DNA of 64,000 bases, taken from the NCBI RefSeq assembly GCF_007725405.1, contig NZ_CP042163.1:496001-560000 (forward strand), read 5' to 3'. The stretch is from Shouchella miscanthi. GTDB lineage: Bacteria > Bacillota > Bacilli > Bacillales > Bacillaceae_D. A program made the translations under genes and the position numbers. The stretch's first letter is position 1. The number at the start of each line of letters is the position of its first letter. The notes beneath the pieces were generated by a model. The model was not told where the DNA came from. It saw nothing but the letters and a program-made list of their open reading frames with translations, and ran no database searches. Positions 41,861 to 49,944 of the stretch are shown piece by piece.

Positions 41861-42916
41861 GACCCAATTATTAGTGTAAATCTAACCCTTGTCGCACTCT
41901 TTATTCTTTTGACCGGACTGTTTGTCGGTGGAGAATTTGCGATTTTAAAGGTTCGGATGTCAAGGCTTGATCAGCTCGTTTCAGAAGGGAACAAAAAAGC
42001 GGTTCTTGCTAAGAAAGTGGCACATGAGCTTGATTACTACCTATCTGCCTGCCAGCTAGGGATTACCATTACAGCGCTTGTGCTAGGTGCATTAGGTGAA
42101 CCAACTGTTCAAAATATCCTGCGACCTGTGTTTGACTACTACAGCGTCCCAGACGCATTGGCAACCGCTATGTCTTACGCCATTGCCCTTGCTATCGTCA
42201 CTTTTCTCCACGTGGTAATTGGAGAATTAGCGCCAAAAACACTTGCGATTCAGTTTCCTGAGAAGATGACGCTTCTATTAGCACCTCCCCTTTACTGGTT
42301 TGGGGTCATCATGGGACCCTTCATTCGCATTTTAAACGGATCAGCCCGCAAGTTACTAGGGTGGTTTGGCGTTAAACCAGCAGGACATGAGACCGTCTAC
42401 TCAGAAGAAGAGTTGAAGCTTATCGTCTCAGACAGTTACAATAACGGACAAATCAACCAAACTGAGCTAGCTTATTTGGAAAACATCTTCTCATTTGATG
42501 GACGAACATTAAGCGAGATCATGATTCCGCAAGAGCAAGTCGTGACGTTACAGGAAAACATGGAGATCGATGACATTTTAACAACCATTGAGCAACAAGG
42601 ATACACCCGTTATCCCGTTATAAACCGAGAAGGAACAAGGATCGTTGGTTTTGTAAACACGAAAGAAATGCTCACAAGTATCGCAGCAGGTCGTGCGAAC
42701 GGGATCGATTCGTACTTGCACCACATCCCACGTGTAAAAGAATCTTTGATCATACAAGACGTCTTCTTAAAGATGAAAGCCACACGCACCCATATGGTGA
42801 TGGTGACAAATGATCAAGGTGATACATGTGGTCTTGTGACGATGGAAGACATTCTAAGTGAAATTGTCGGTGACTTGGAAGAAGAAGATTACGATAACGT
42901 CGGTTTGGCAACGTAA
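41858..42916 (+). CDS. CNNM/CorC hemolysin-family membrane protein (second paralogue)
   Basis: A 352-residue CNNM protein closely parallel to its neighbour (GEFAILKVRMSRLDQLV, AYLENIFSFDGRTLSEIMIP, TCGLVTMEDILSEIVGDL). It stops shortly after the CBS pair and lacks the C-terminal CorC_HlyC domain present in the first. The N-termini of both align from the TTG, so TTG 41858 is preferred to GTG 41828, which overlaps its own SD. It follows the first gene by 41 nt, likely one operon, and may act as partner or modulator. Confidence 0.88.
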   Translation: MDPIISVNLTLVALFILLTGLFVGGEFAILKVRMSRLDQLVSEGNKKAVLAKKVAHELDYYLSACQLGITITALVLGALGEPTVQNILRPVFDYYSVPDALATAMSYAIALAIVTFLHVVIGELAPKTLAIQFPEKMTLLLAPPLYWFGVIMGPFIRILNGSARKLLGWFGVKPAGHETVYSEEELKLIVSDSYNNGQINQTELAYLENIFSFDGRTLSEIMIPQEQVVTLQENMEIDDILTTIEQQGYTRYPVINREGTRIVGFVNTKEMLTSIAAGRANGIDSYLHHIPRVKESLIIQDVFLKMKATRTHMVMVTNDQGDTCGLVTMEDILSEIVGDLEEEDYDNVGLAT

Positions 42917-43328
42917 ACGAAAGCCTTTAGGGATTTTTCGTGTAAGTCCGGAGAGCGTTATACACACGTGGACACGTATCTTTCAGAAAATAGATCGGGA
43001 AACGTTTTAATAGAGGTATCTGTAACGACCAGACTTTTGTCTGGTCGTTTTTGTGCTTTTAAGGTAGTAAGATATAACGAGGCTCTATTGAGATGACTTA
43101 GACATGACTCCTTGAATCCATTTCAAAAGGAACAAGGTCACTATCGTTTGTTAGAATTTATCTGAAGGTATATGTAAGGAAGATCACGAAAAGTGTTTAA
43201 GATCGACTCTAGAGAATCTAGCTATCTTTACTGAATGACAAACTGCAAAAGCCAATTTTGATGTCCAGAGGAATAAACAACTTCCTCTACACAATGGAGG
43301 TAAGTATCCTTAGGAAGGAGGATGTTTG
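42917..43328 (+). other. Intergenic region before the yesK-like gene
   Basis: Besides the terminator listed separately, nothing coding is visible in these 412 nt. The last bases carry AAGGAGG for the next gene. No clear promoter was found. Confidence 0.4.
43024..43054 (+). terminator. Intrinsic terminator of the CNNM operon
   Basis: AACGACCAGAC (43024-43034) pairs with GTCTGGTCGTT (43039-43049), followed by TTTTGT. Confidence 0.85.
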
Positions 43329-43592
43329 ATGTTAATAACGGTTCCTTTAGGAATTGGTTTAGCTATCGGTCTAATTGTTTTCTTAATAACCGTTTTGTTA
43401 GGTAGAGGTAAACAAAGTAAGAAAATAGTCTATGTACCGGCAATAATAGCTATTAGTAGTTCATTAGGGTTATTTGCTTATGGTTTTGTAGTTGTTCGAG
43501 GTTTTGAAGGAGCAGCTTATTTGTTTTTATCAATAACGATCATTATTAGTGCTACATTTATTTTGTTTTACAGTAAGAGAAAATTGCAATAA
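43329..43592 (+). CDS. YesK-like small membrane protein
   Basis: An 87-residue protein with three hydrophobic segments: LITVPLGIGLAIGLIVFLIT, IVYVPAIIAISSSLGLFAYG and FLSITIIISATFILFY. It resembles the YesK family of Bacillus in size and topology. ATG 43329 has AAGGAGG 8 nt upstream; TTG 43326 is also possible. Function unknown. Confidence 0.6.
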   Translation: MLITVPLGIGLAIGLIVFLITVLLGRGKQSKKIVYVPAIIAISSSLGLFAYGFVVVRGFEGAAYLFLSITIIISATFILFYSKRKLQ

Positions 43593-43652
43593 TAAATAAG
43601 AGCTAAGATTATGATTTATAAAAAGGGCTAAAATTTGGGAATGAGTTAATAA

Positions 43653-43685
43653 TAAAAAACTACGAGGAAGAGCACTCCTCATAGT
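43653..43685 (-). terminator. Minus-strand terminator
   Basis: ACTACGAGGA (43659-43668) pairs with TCCTCATAGT (43676-43685); the A-run at its left gives the U-tract on the minus strand. It lies just after the small minus-strand gene. Confidence 0.7.
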
Positions 43686-43689
43686 GATG

Positions 43690-43803
43690 CTAACGTTTTA
43701 AGTATTTTCGTAGAGCTTTGGCGCTAAGAAAAAGTAAGTAGAAGACAAAACCAAGACCTATAAAAGCGATCACTTGCAACAATACCGTACCGAAATCGAA
43801 AAT
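43690..43803 (-). CDS. Small membrane protein, start probably ATT
   Basis: A 37-residue hydrophobic protein: one membrane segment through FDFGTVLLQVIAFIGLGFVF, then FYLLFLSAKALRKYLKR, a pattern common among tiny Bacillus proteins. AAGGAGG is 8 nt before an ATT codon at 43803, while the nearest canonical start, GTG at 43812, overlaps the site. A terminator follows at once, which supports a real gene. Confidence 0.5.
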   Translation of the reverse strand: MFDFGTVLLQVIAFIGLGFVFYLLFLSAKALRKYLKR

Positions 43804-44068
43804 GATAAGCACCTCCTTGAATCGTTCTAGTTAGTCAATCTACGACGAAGGGAAAGAGGGGGTTTCATTATAATGGGCTCGTAAGCATTCGTGCGATTGA
43901 TATCTTAATGGGTATTTACTAGCAAAACGAATATATTCCCAACCTAAAGAGACGAATGGGATTGCGAATTTTTTGGAAGTTTGAAATAATTGATAGGGAA
44001 CTAAAAGTGAACGACGACAGTCTTACACTTGGTAAAGCAAAATGATGATTCCAATAAGGAGGATGTTT

Positions 44069-44578
44069 ATGCGTCCACGGCCTTTGTCTATTGAAAATCC
44101 AGAGCATGATCGGTATGTGAGCCTTGTTCCTGATGGCGATATTAAAGACATACTTACTAATCAACGAAATGAGAACATTCCCTTCCTAAGCAGCGTGTCA
44201 GAGGAATTAGCAAAAAAGGCATATGCTCCAGGGAAATGGACTTTAAAAGAAGTAATTGGGCATATGACCGATTCGGAACGTGTGATGGCGTATCGAATGC
44301 TTGCCATTGCGCGAAATGAAAGGGAACCACTCCCAGCAATGGACCAAAATCAATATGTTTATGCAGCAAACTTTAACAAACAATCGTGGGAACAGTTACT
44401 AATTGGTTTAGACGCGGTACGCGCCAACACGTTAAGCCTCATCTTAACGATTGATGATGAGGCGTGGGTTCGTTGCGGGACTGTAATGAACAGTTCGGTA
44501 TCGGTAGGCGCCATTGCATATGGCATTGCCGGGCACGAATTACACCATATGAAAGTAATTAGAGCTACATACGTATAA
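44069..44578 (+). CDS. DinB superfamily protein
   Basis: A 169-residue four-helix-bundle protein of the DinB/DUF664-like superfamily, members of which include thiol transferases and metal-dependent enzymes. Candidate metal His are in VIGHMTDSERVMAYR and in the C-terminal GHELHHMKVIRATY. ATG 44069 has AAGGAGGATGT ahead; the 44042 frame does not. The physiological role is not known; the name refers to a fold, not to polymerase DinB. Confidence 0.85.
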   Translation: MRPRPLSIENPEHDRYVSLVPDGDIKDILTNQRNENIPFLSSVSEELAKKAYAPGKWTLKEVIGHMTDSERVMAYRMLAIARNEREPLPAMDQNQYVYAANFNKQSWEQLLIGLDAVRANTLSLILTIDDEAWVRCGTVMNSSVSVGAIAYGIAGHELHHMKVIRATYV

Positions 44579-44658
44579 GACTGTTTCTAACGATGTACAG
44601 AAAAAATCATGGTGTAAGATTTTGGCTGAATCTCAATGTATGGAGTCATTGAAATTGT

Positions 44659-45027
44659 TTAAGAGCTGTGGCATGTAAGCGTATCATCACTGCGTTTTTT
44701 CTGTTTAAACTTTATAATGTCCCAATTTCCATATAATTCCTCATCGCTGAATGTCATTCTCACTTCATAGGTATCATGATTGTCATAAGCAACTAAATCA
44801 ACTTTGAATTGATGTCCTTCTAAAGTTTTCTTAAAAGAATGACCATGTACGCAACTGAAACTCATTGGATTATCAAATTTCATTTTGAGTTCGTTGGAAA
44901 TAGTTACGAACAGTATCGATTCAATAATCTGATCTTGTTGACTTTGGGAATTCAATTCGACTTGAGCCTGTATTGGTGTCGTGAAAAGGAAGGTTGCAAC
45001 CAATAGTATGAGTATAGGTACTTTCAT
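44659..45027 (-). CDS. DUF3888-type exported protein
   Basis: A 122-residue protein with a signal peptide (MKVPILILLVATFLFTTPIQ ending AQA-like) and a mature domain with the pair of cysteines in FSCVHGHSF and LTCHSS. The DQIIESILFVTISNELKMKF segment fits DUF3888 of Bacillus. GGAGCTGAATGA precedes the ATG. Function unknown, probably extracytoplasmic. Confidence 0.7.
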   Translation of the reverse strand: MKVPILILLVATFLFTTPIQAQVELNSQSQQDQIIESILFVTISNELKMKFDNPMSFSCVHGHSFKKTLEGHQFKVDLVAYDNHDTYEVRMTFSDEELYGNWDIIKFKQKKRSDDTLTCHSS

Positions 45028-45188
45028 TCATTCAGCTCCTTAAACAGCATTGTCGTTATTATGTACTAAAAGAAGAATGTAACTCACTTTTCACTGCAAG
45101 TATTTCCATTCGAAAATGTTAAAAACCGTTGTTTTTTTTCATATATCTTCTCTATAGACCGTATTACTTTAAAAAGGAGAGGATTTGA

Positions 45189-46391
45189 ATGACTGACATG
45201 CAAGCTGAAAATGAGCATACGGGGATAGAGCTAAAAAAGGTTATACGCACTACTATCCAAACAGGGGATACACCGTTTTTAAAAACCGATGGGAAGAAAA
45301 TGCGGAATGAGTTTGGTACTGGTGATGAAGTCATTTTACGTGGAACAAATGCTGGCGGTTGGCTGGTTATGGAGAACTGGATGTCACCAACAAACGCACC
45401 TGATCAAAAAACCGCAATGGATACCCTCACTTCACGCTTTGGTGAAGAAACAGCTTGGGAGCTTTTTAACCTTTTTCAAGATACGTACTGGCAAGAAAGT
45501 GATTTTGATCGCATTAAAGCGGAGGGAATGAATGTCATCCGGCTTCCCTTCACTTATTTTGAAATGTTGAACGATGACGGTAGCCTAAAAGCAACTGCTT
45601 TTGAGCGAATGGATTGGTTTATAAATGAAGCGGAAAAACGAGCACTGTATATTATTTTGGATATGCATGGCGCGCCTGGCTCCCAAAATGGAAAGGACCA
45701 TTCTGGCGACACACGGTTCCCTGACGTAGGGAATTTATATGGGAACGCTGAGAATATGGATCGGACTGTCTTTTTATGGGAACGTATTGCAGAACGATAT
45801 AAAGACCATCCATGGATTGCTGGGTACGATTTACTGAACGAGCCTGGCGGTGCAAGTGGAAAGGAACAGTTTGACTTTTATGATCGCCTTTATCGAGCAG
45901 TTCGCAGAAAAGATCCAGATCACATCATTATTATAGAAGCGATTTGGGACCCGATGGACCTTCCGCACCCTGACTTGTACGGTTGGCAAAATGTTGTCTA
46001 TTCGTATCACTTTTATGGATGGGACGACATTAACAACCTTGACTATCAGAAACAGTTTGTGGATTCAAAAGTGACGATGGTTAATGAATGGACCAATTAC
46101 CCTGTCCCTCTTTTGGTTGGAGAATTTACATTGTTTAGCAACCTACAGAGTTGGGATTACGCGTTACGGGTGTATGATGACCAACGATGGAGTTATACAA
46201 CTTGGACATATAAGGTAACCGGTCAAGGAAGTAGCTGGGGCATGTACACGGGCAATCCGTTGGAAGTTGATATTTACGCCGACAGTGAAGCAGACATTAG
46301 AAGAAAATGGGCAACAGCAGCAACGGAAACCAGTTTCACACGCAATGATCCTATTGTAGATGTCATTCAAAACTATACAAAACGCCCATAG
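45189..46391 (+). CDS. Glycoside hydrolase family 5 (cytosolic-looking)
   Basis: A 400-residue GH5-type glycosidase. The acid/base Glu is in GYDLLNEPGG, the nucleophile in PLLVGEFTLF, and the family opening is LRGTNAGGWLVMENWMSP with NVIRLPFTYFEML. This form resembles exo-beta-glucanases/cellulase-like GH5 members. No signal peptide is present (MTDMQAENEHTG), so it may act on imported oligosaccharides or be released by lysis. AAAAAGGAGAGGATTT precedes the ATG, and a perfect palindromic terminator follows. Confidence 0.88.
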   Translation: MTDMQAENEHTGIELKKVIRTTIQTGDTPFLKTDGKKMRNEFGTGDEVILRGTNAGGWLVMENWMSPTNAPDQKTAMDTLTSRFGEETAWELFNLFQDTYWQESDFDRIKAEGMNVIRLPFTYFEMLNDDGSLKATAFERMDWFINEAEKRALYIILDMHGAPGSQNGKDHSGDTRFPDVGNLYGNAENMDRTVFLWERIAERYKDHPWIAGYDLLNEPGGASGKEQFDFYDRLYRAVRRKDPDHIIIIEAIWDPMDLPHPDLYGWQNVVYSYHFYGWDDINNLDYQKQFVDSKVTMVNEWTNYPVPLLVGEFTLFSNLQSWDYALRVYDDQRWSYTTWTYKVTGQGSSWGMYTGNPLEVDIYADSEADIRRKWATAATETSFTRNDPIVDVIQNYTKRP

Positions 46392-46395
46392 CGTG

Positions 46396-46430
46396 AAAAA
46401 AGAGCAGTCGCCTAGGCGACTGCTCTTTTT
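46396..46430. terminator. Palindromic terminator of the GH5 gene
   Basis: AAAAAGAGCAGTCGCC with its mirror GGCGACTGCTCTTTTT forms a near-perfect palindrome (centre near 46413), so it can act on both strands. Confidence 0.85.
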
Positions 46431-46518
46431 AGTAGTCCTTATGAAGCTTATTCAATTCGCATGTTGTAGTCAGACACAACCTGTTGGTCCACATTCTTAC
46501 GTTTGAAACGTATCTACG

Positions 46519-46974
46519 CTAGCGGTTTAGTTGAAGCCACTCACTTAAATACATTCGTTCAGTCAGTTCTCTTTTGTTATCAAGTTTACAAATCAATTCT
46601 AAACTGTTACCGTCAGGGTCATTAAAATGAATTTTTGCATGTGCATATCCTTTTTGAGGCATGACAAATGGCTCGATTGGTTCAAATCCAAAGGCTTCTC
46701 TTGGTTTGTAACCGCGAGTATGTAGCCAATCAACTGAATGCATTAGGTCTTCTAACGATACTTGGAATGCTATGTGTCGGATAGAAGGATGATACTCATA
46801 ATAGACTTCTTTTGTTTGCCATAAACCTAGCCAACTTTCATTCTTTACAATCCATAAAAAAGCTAGTTTATCTTCAACAGTATGATCCAGTTCAAGTCCT
46901 AGACCTACATAAAATTCAATTGATTTCTTGATGTTACTCACAGGTAGATGTGCTTCATATAAACCTTTAATCAT
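46519..46974 (-). CDS. VOC-family (glyoxalase/dioxygenase-like) protein
   Basis: A 151-residue VOC metalloprotein: MIKGLYEAHLPVSNIKKSIE, then AFLWIVKNESWLGLWQ, IRHIAFQVSLEDLM and a final KIHFNDPDGNSLELIC. Metal-binding His/Glu candidates are H9, H in IRHIAF and E in SLELIC, as in fosfomycin-resistance/lactoylglutathione-lyase relatives. Start ATG 46974 has GGAGGTTGCTAGA; the upstream frame to 47136 is hydrophobic filler. Substrate unknown. Confidence 0.85.
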   Translation of the reverse strand: MIKGLYEAHLPVSNIKKSIEFYVGLGLELDHTVEDKLAFLWIVKNESWLGLWQTKEVYYEYHPSIRHIAFQVSLEDLMHSVDWLHTRGYKPREAFGFEPIEPFVMPQKGYAHAKIHFNDPDGNSLELICKLDNKRELTERMYLSEWLQLNR

Positions 46975-47483
46975 TCTAGCAACCTCCGTTTCGTTGTGTT
47001 GTAGATGTCTAATAAAACTATAATGGAAATGCCGGTTGAACACTTCAAACATAAGGCATACACAGTCTACAACTTTAGTCGTAGAGTACAACACGATCAA
47101 CCAAACAAAAAGTAAGTAAAAGAAAAAATAGATCATAGAGTAAAGATGTTTGAGAGAATTTAGAAGAATGATTTAGTTTTAAGAAGAGATTGACGCGAAA
47201 TAGTGTCAATCTTTTTTATATTTAAGGTGGGAACTGGACAATCATCATAAGAATAGAAGATAAATCCCAACCAATTTTCTAACGTAAGCATTACTAATTG
47301 GCGAAATCAATAAGATCAAATAGGGGGAGAGGAACACCAACGATCTATACTCATGGGATCAAGCAATCTGAAGGAATATGGCATCCTACGCTTTTTAAGG
47401 AAGAAAAATCCTGCTTATGAGAGGTTTAAACCTCCAGATGAACGGTAAAAGATGCATATGAATGAAACGGAGGAGAATGACAT
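46975..47483. other. Intergenic region with an orphan terminator
   Basis: No gene is supported. AGATTGAC (47187-47194) pairs with GTCAATCT (47205-47212) and is followed by TTTTTT, a plus-strand terminator with no recognisable upstream gene. A short protein-like string (THGIKQSEGIWHPTLFKEEK) near 47343-47410 may be a gene relic. Confidence 0.4.
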
Positions 47484-48470
47484 ATGGATCACATAAACGA
47501 ATTACTGACTCAAAAAATAGGACTTGGTACAGCACCCCTAGGCAATATGTTCCGGGAAGTGCCAGAAGTAGAAGCCCAAGCGACAATTGAAGCAGCCTGG
47601 AATGCAGGCATTCGTTATTATGACACCGCACCATTTTACGGGGCAGGTCTGGCCGAGCTTCGTTTAGGGAAGTTTCTCTCCAAGCAAAACCGAGATGACT
47701 ATGTTTTAAGCACAAAGATCGGTCGCGTCATAGAAGATGAAACAGAGGAAAAAGAAGGTCTCTTTACGAATGGTCGAACGAACAAAATTACAACCGACTA
47801 TTCGGCAGAGGCTACGCACACTTCCATTGATCAAAGCATGGAAAGACTGCAAACAAATCGTCTGGACTTTGTGTTCGTGCACGATTTGTCTCCTGATTTT
47901 CTCGGGGACGAATGGATTGCCAAATTTGAAGAAGCACGAACAGGTGCATTCCTTGTTCTTGATGACTTAAAGAAACAAGGTGTCATAAAAGGATGGGGTC
48001 TTGGTGTAAACACAACCATCCCAATTGAGCTTGCTCTTCAACTTGAACAAGTGCATCCAACTATTAGTCTACAAGCAACTCAATACACCCTTCTCGATCA
48101 TGAAGACACATTGCGCCGAATGATGCCTGAAGTCGAGCAATCGAATTCAGCCATTGTGGTAGGTGCACCGTATAGCTCGGGTGCCCTTCTTGGCGGAGAT
48201 CACTATAACTACGGGGAGATCCCAGGAGACGTTCAAATAAAAATAAACAAACTAACAGAAGTAGCAAAGTCTCACGGCGTCAGCCTAAAAGCAGCAGCGC
48301 TCCAGTTCTCAACAGCGCATCCAGCTGTCGCTGCGGTTATTCCGGGATCAACGCGACCTGACCGCATTAAGGAAGACCTCAACGCGTTACAAGAGACGAT
48401 CCCAGAAGCATTCTGGCAGGAATTAATTGAAAAACAACTCATTTCAGCGGTTGCACCATTGCCGTTGTAA
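47484..48470 (+). CDS. Aldo/keto reductase
   Basis: A 328-residue NADPH-dependent aldo/keto reductase of the D-threo-aldose dehydrogenase-like branch. The N-terminal KIGLGTAPLGNMFREV and GIRYYDTAPFYGAGLAELRL contain the catalytic Asp/Tyr, followed by STKIGR with Lys, and LDFVFVHD with His. The cofactor end is VIPGSTRPDRIKED. AACGGAGGAGAATGAC precedes the ATG. A decayed duplicate of the gene lies at 59382-59969. Confidence 0.9.
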   Translation: MDHINELLTQKIGLGTAPLGNMFREVPEVEAQATIEAAWNAGIRYYDTAPFYGAGLAELRLGKFLSKQNRDDYVLSTKIGRVIEDETEEKEGLFTNGRTNKITTDYSAEATHTSIDQSMERLQTNRLDFVFVHDLSPDFLGDEWIAKFEEARTGAFLVLDDLKKQGVIKGWGLGVNTTIPIELALQLEQVHPTISLQATQYTLLDHEDTLRRMMPEVEQSNSAIVVGAPYSSGALLGGDHYNYGEIPGDVQIKINKLTEVAKSHGVSLKAAALQFSTAHPAVAAVIPGSTRPDRIKEDLNALQETIPEAFWQELIEKQLISAVAPLPL

Positions 48471-48475
48471 AGGAA

Positions 48476-48505
48476 AAAGACATTCAGCACACGCTGGATG
48501 TCTTT
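48476..48505 (+). terminator. Terminator of the aldo/keto reductase gene
   Basis: AAAGACATTCAGC (from 48476) pairs with GCTGGATGTCTTT, followed by TT. The same hairpin with changes is found after the pseudogene copy at 59970-60003. Confidence 0.8.
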
Positions 48506-48911
48506 TTATCTGTGAAAAGAACGAGTCAAAACAAAATGAGGTAGTCGGATTGTATCGAACAAATAGAAGTTATTTAGAATGGGTCGATATTGATTGGTGC
48601 AGTTATTATGTGGACTGTTTTATTTTCGTTTGTGAATAATGAGTGAAAGGGGAGAAGCATTGGGGAAATTGAGGTCCTAGTAGGGAAATTTTTCATTTAA
48701 AACAAAAGTTGCCGATTTTTAGTCAAGCATAACAAACTAGATTTTTAATGGATCGAATGACACACATTTTTATGAAGTACCTTTTGGGAAAATACAGTGT
48801 TGAAAAAACACGCCATTAACAGGCGTGTTTTTTTAATAATTTAACGTCTTCTCGTCCATTTAAAAGCGGTGTAGGACTGGTCCGCTGAACAACAAACAAG
48901 TTAAGCTACTC
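48506..48911. other. Intergenic region before the beta-lactamase gene
   Basis: No gene is supported in this 406-nt stretch. A bidirectional terminator AAAAAACACGCC (48803-48814) / GGCGTGTTTTTT (48822-48833) closes the minus-strand bla gene. The first 45 nt are shared with the pseudogene region near 60030. Confidence 0.5.
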
Positions 48912-49820
48912 TTAAGGCATTTGGCTTGCTCCATACTCGAAATCGTCAATCAGCATGCGCAATGCAGCTTCAGTCGCTTCGGCAATGAGCGCATCATCGG
49001 ACTCAGCATCTGCTTGTTCCTTGCTTGATAACACAGCGATTACAATTGGATCTTCATCTGGTGGCCAAATAATGCCGATGTCGTTTCGTGTTCCGTAGGA
49101 AGCAGAGCCGGTTTTATCGCCGACAAGCCAACCTTCAGGAACACCGGAACGGATGAGTGCGTCGCCTGTGGTGTTATGGATCAGCCAGTCGTTTAACAGC
49201 GTTTGTTTTTCTTCGTCAAGTGCATCTCCAAGTGAAAAGGCATAGAGGCTTTCCGCAAGAGCCTTAGCTGTGCTTGTATCGCGTGTTTCTCCAGGTTTAA
49301 CATCATTTAGTTCCGTCTCCATTCGTTCTGGTTCCGTCGCTTCATCTCCGATTTCTCGGAGTGCCTCTTTAAACCCTGATGGACCGCCAATTTCATTGAA
49401 AATAAGATTAGCCGCTGTATTGTCGCTGTAGCGAATCGAGGCATCGCTTATTTCGTGTAGACTCATACCTGTCTCCACATGCTGCTCAGTAATCGGACTA
49501 TATGTAACAAGGTCAGCTTCGGAAAACAGAATCTGCGTGTCTAACTCGTCAAGGGAAAGCTGTTGTAACAGCACGCCAACCGCCAACGCTTTGTGGGTCG
49601 AAGCATAGGCAAAGCGTTCATCCTCGTTGTATGCGATGGTCTGTCCATTACCCGTATCAAATGCATACACGCCTAAGCGTGCATCATAGTGATCTTCAAG
49701 CACGGAAAATGTTGCTGCACTGTTCTCGTCATCTGGTTGCTGCTGCTCGGTTGTCTCAGGTGTTCCGCAGGCAGCTAATACGGTTAATGTAAAAATGGCT
49801 CCATATCTCTTCAATGTCAA
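48912..49820 (-). CDS. bla: Class A beta-lactamase, lipoprotein type
   Basis: A 302-residue class A beta-lactamase that hydrolyses beta-lactams outside the membrane. All four hallmarks are visible: STHK (nucleophile and Lys), YSDN, the omega-loop Glu in EPERMETELND and GDKTGS. The signal peptide ends in the lipobox LAACG, so it is a membrane-anchored penicillinase, as in B. licheniformis BlaP. It is divergent from blaR1-blaI with two BlaI-type operators between. TTG start at 49820 is preceded by GGAAGG. Confidence 0.93.
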   Translation of the reverse strand: MTLKRYGAIFTLTVLAACGTPETTEQQQPDDENSAATFSVLEDHYDARLGVYAFDTGNGQTIAYNEDERFAYASTHKALAVGVLLQQLSLDELDTQILFSEADLVTYSPITEQHVETGMSLHEISDASIRYSDNTAANLIFNEIGGPSGFKEALREIGDEATEPERMETELNDVKPGETRDTSTAKALAESLYAFSLGDALDEEKQTLLNDWLIHNTTGDALIRSGVPEGWLVGDKTGSASYGTRNDIGIIWPPDEDPIVIAVLSSKEQADAESDDALIAEATEAALRMLIDDFEYGASQMP

Positions 49821-49841
49821 TCAACCTTCCGTTATTAAGAT

Positions 49842-49869
49842 TACAACTGTAGTCAATATTACAAATGTA
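49842..49869. promoter_or_regulatory. Two BlaI operator dyads
   Basis: TACAACTGTA (49842-49851) and TACAAATGTA (49860-49869) both match the TACAnnTGTA core bound by BlaI/MecI. They lie between divergent bla and blaR1, so one operator cluster should control both directions. Confidence 0.75.
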
Positions 49870-49944
49870 ATCTAATTCTGTCAAACGATATTTATTCGTG
49901 GTATGATAAACGAAAAACGAAACAAGTGGAGGAGCGTATAACGA

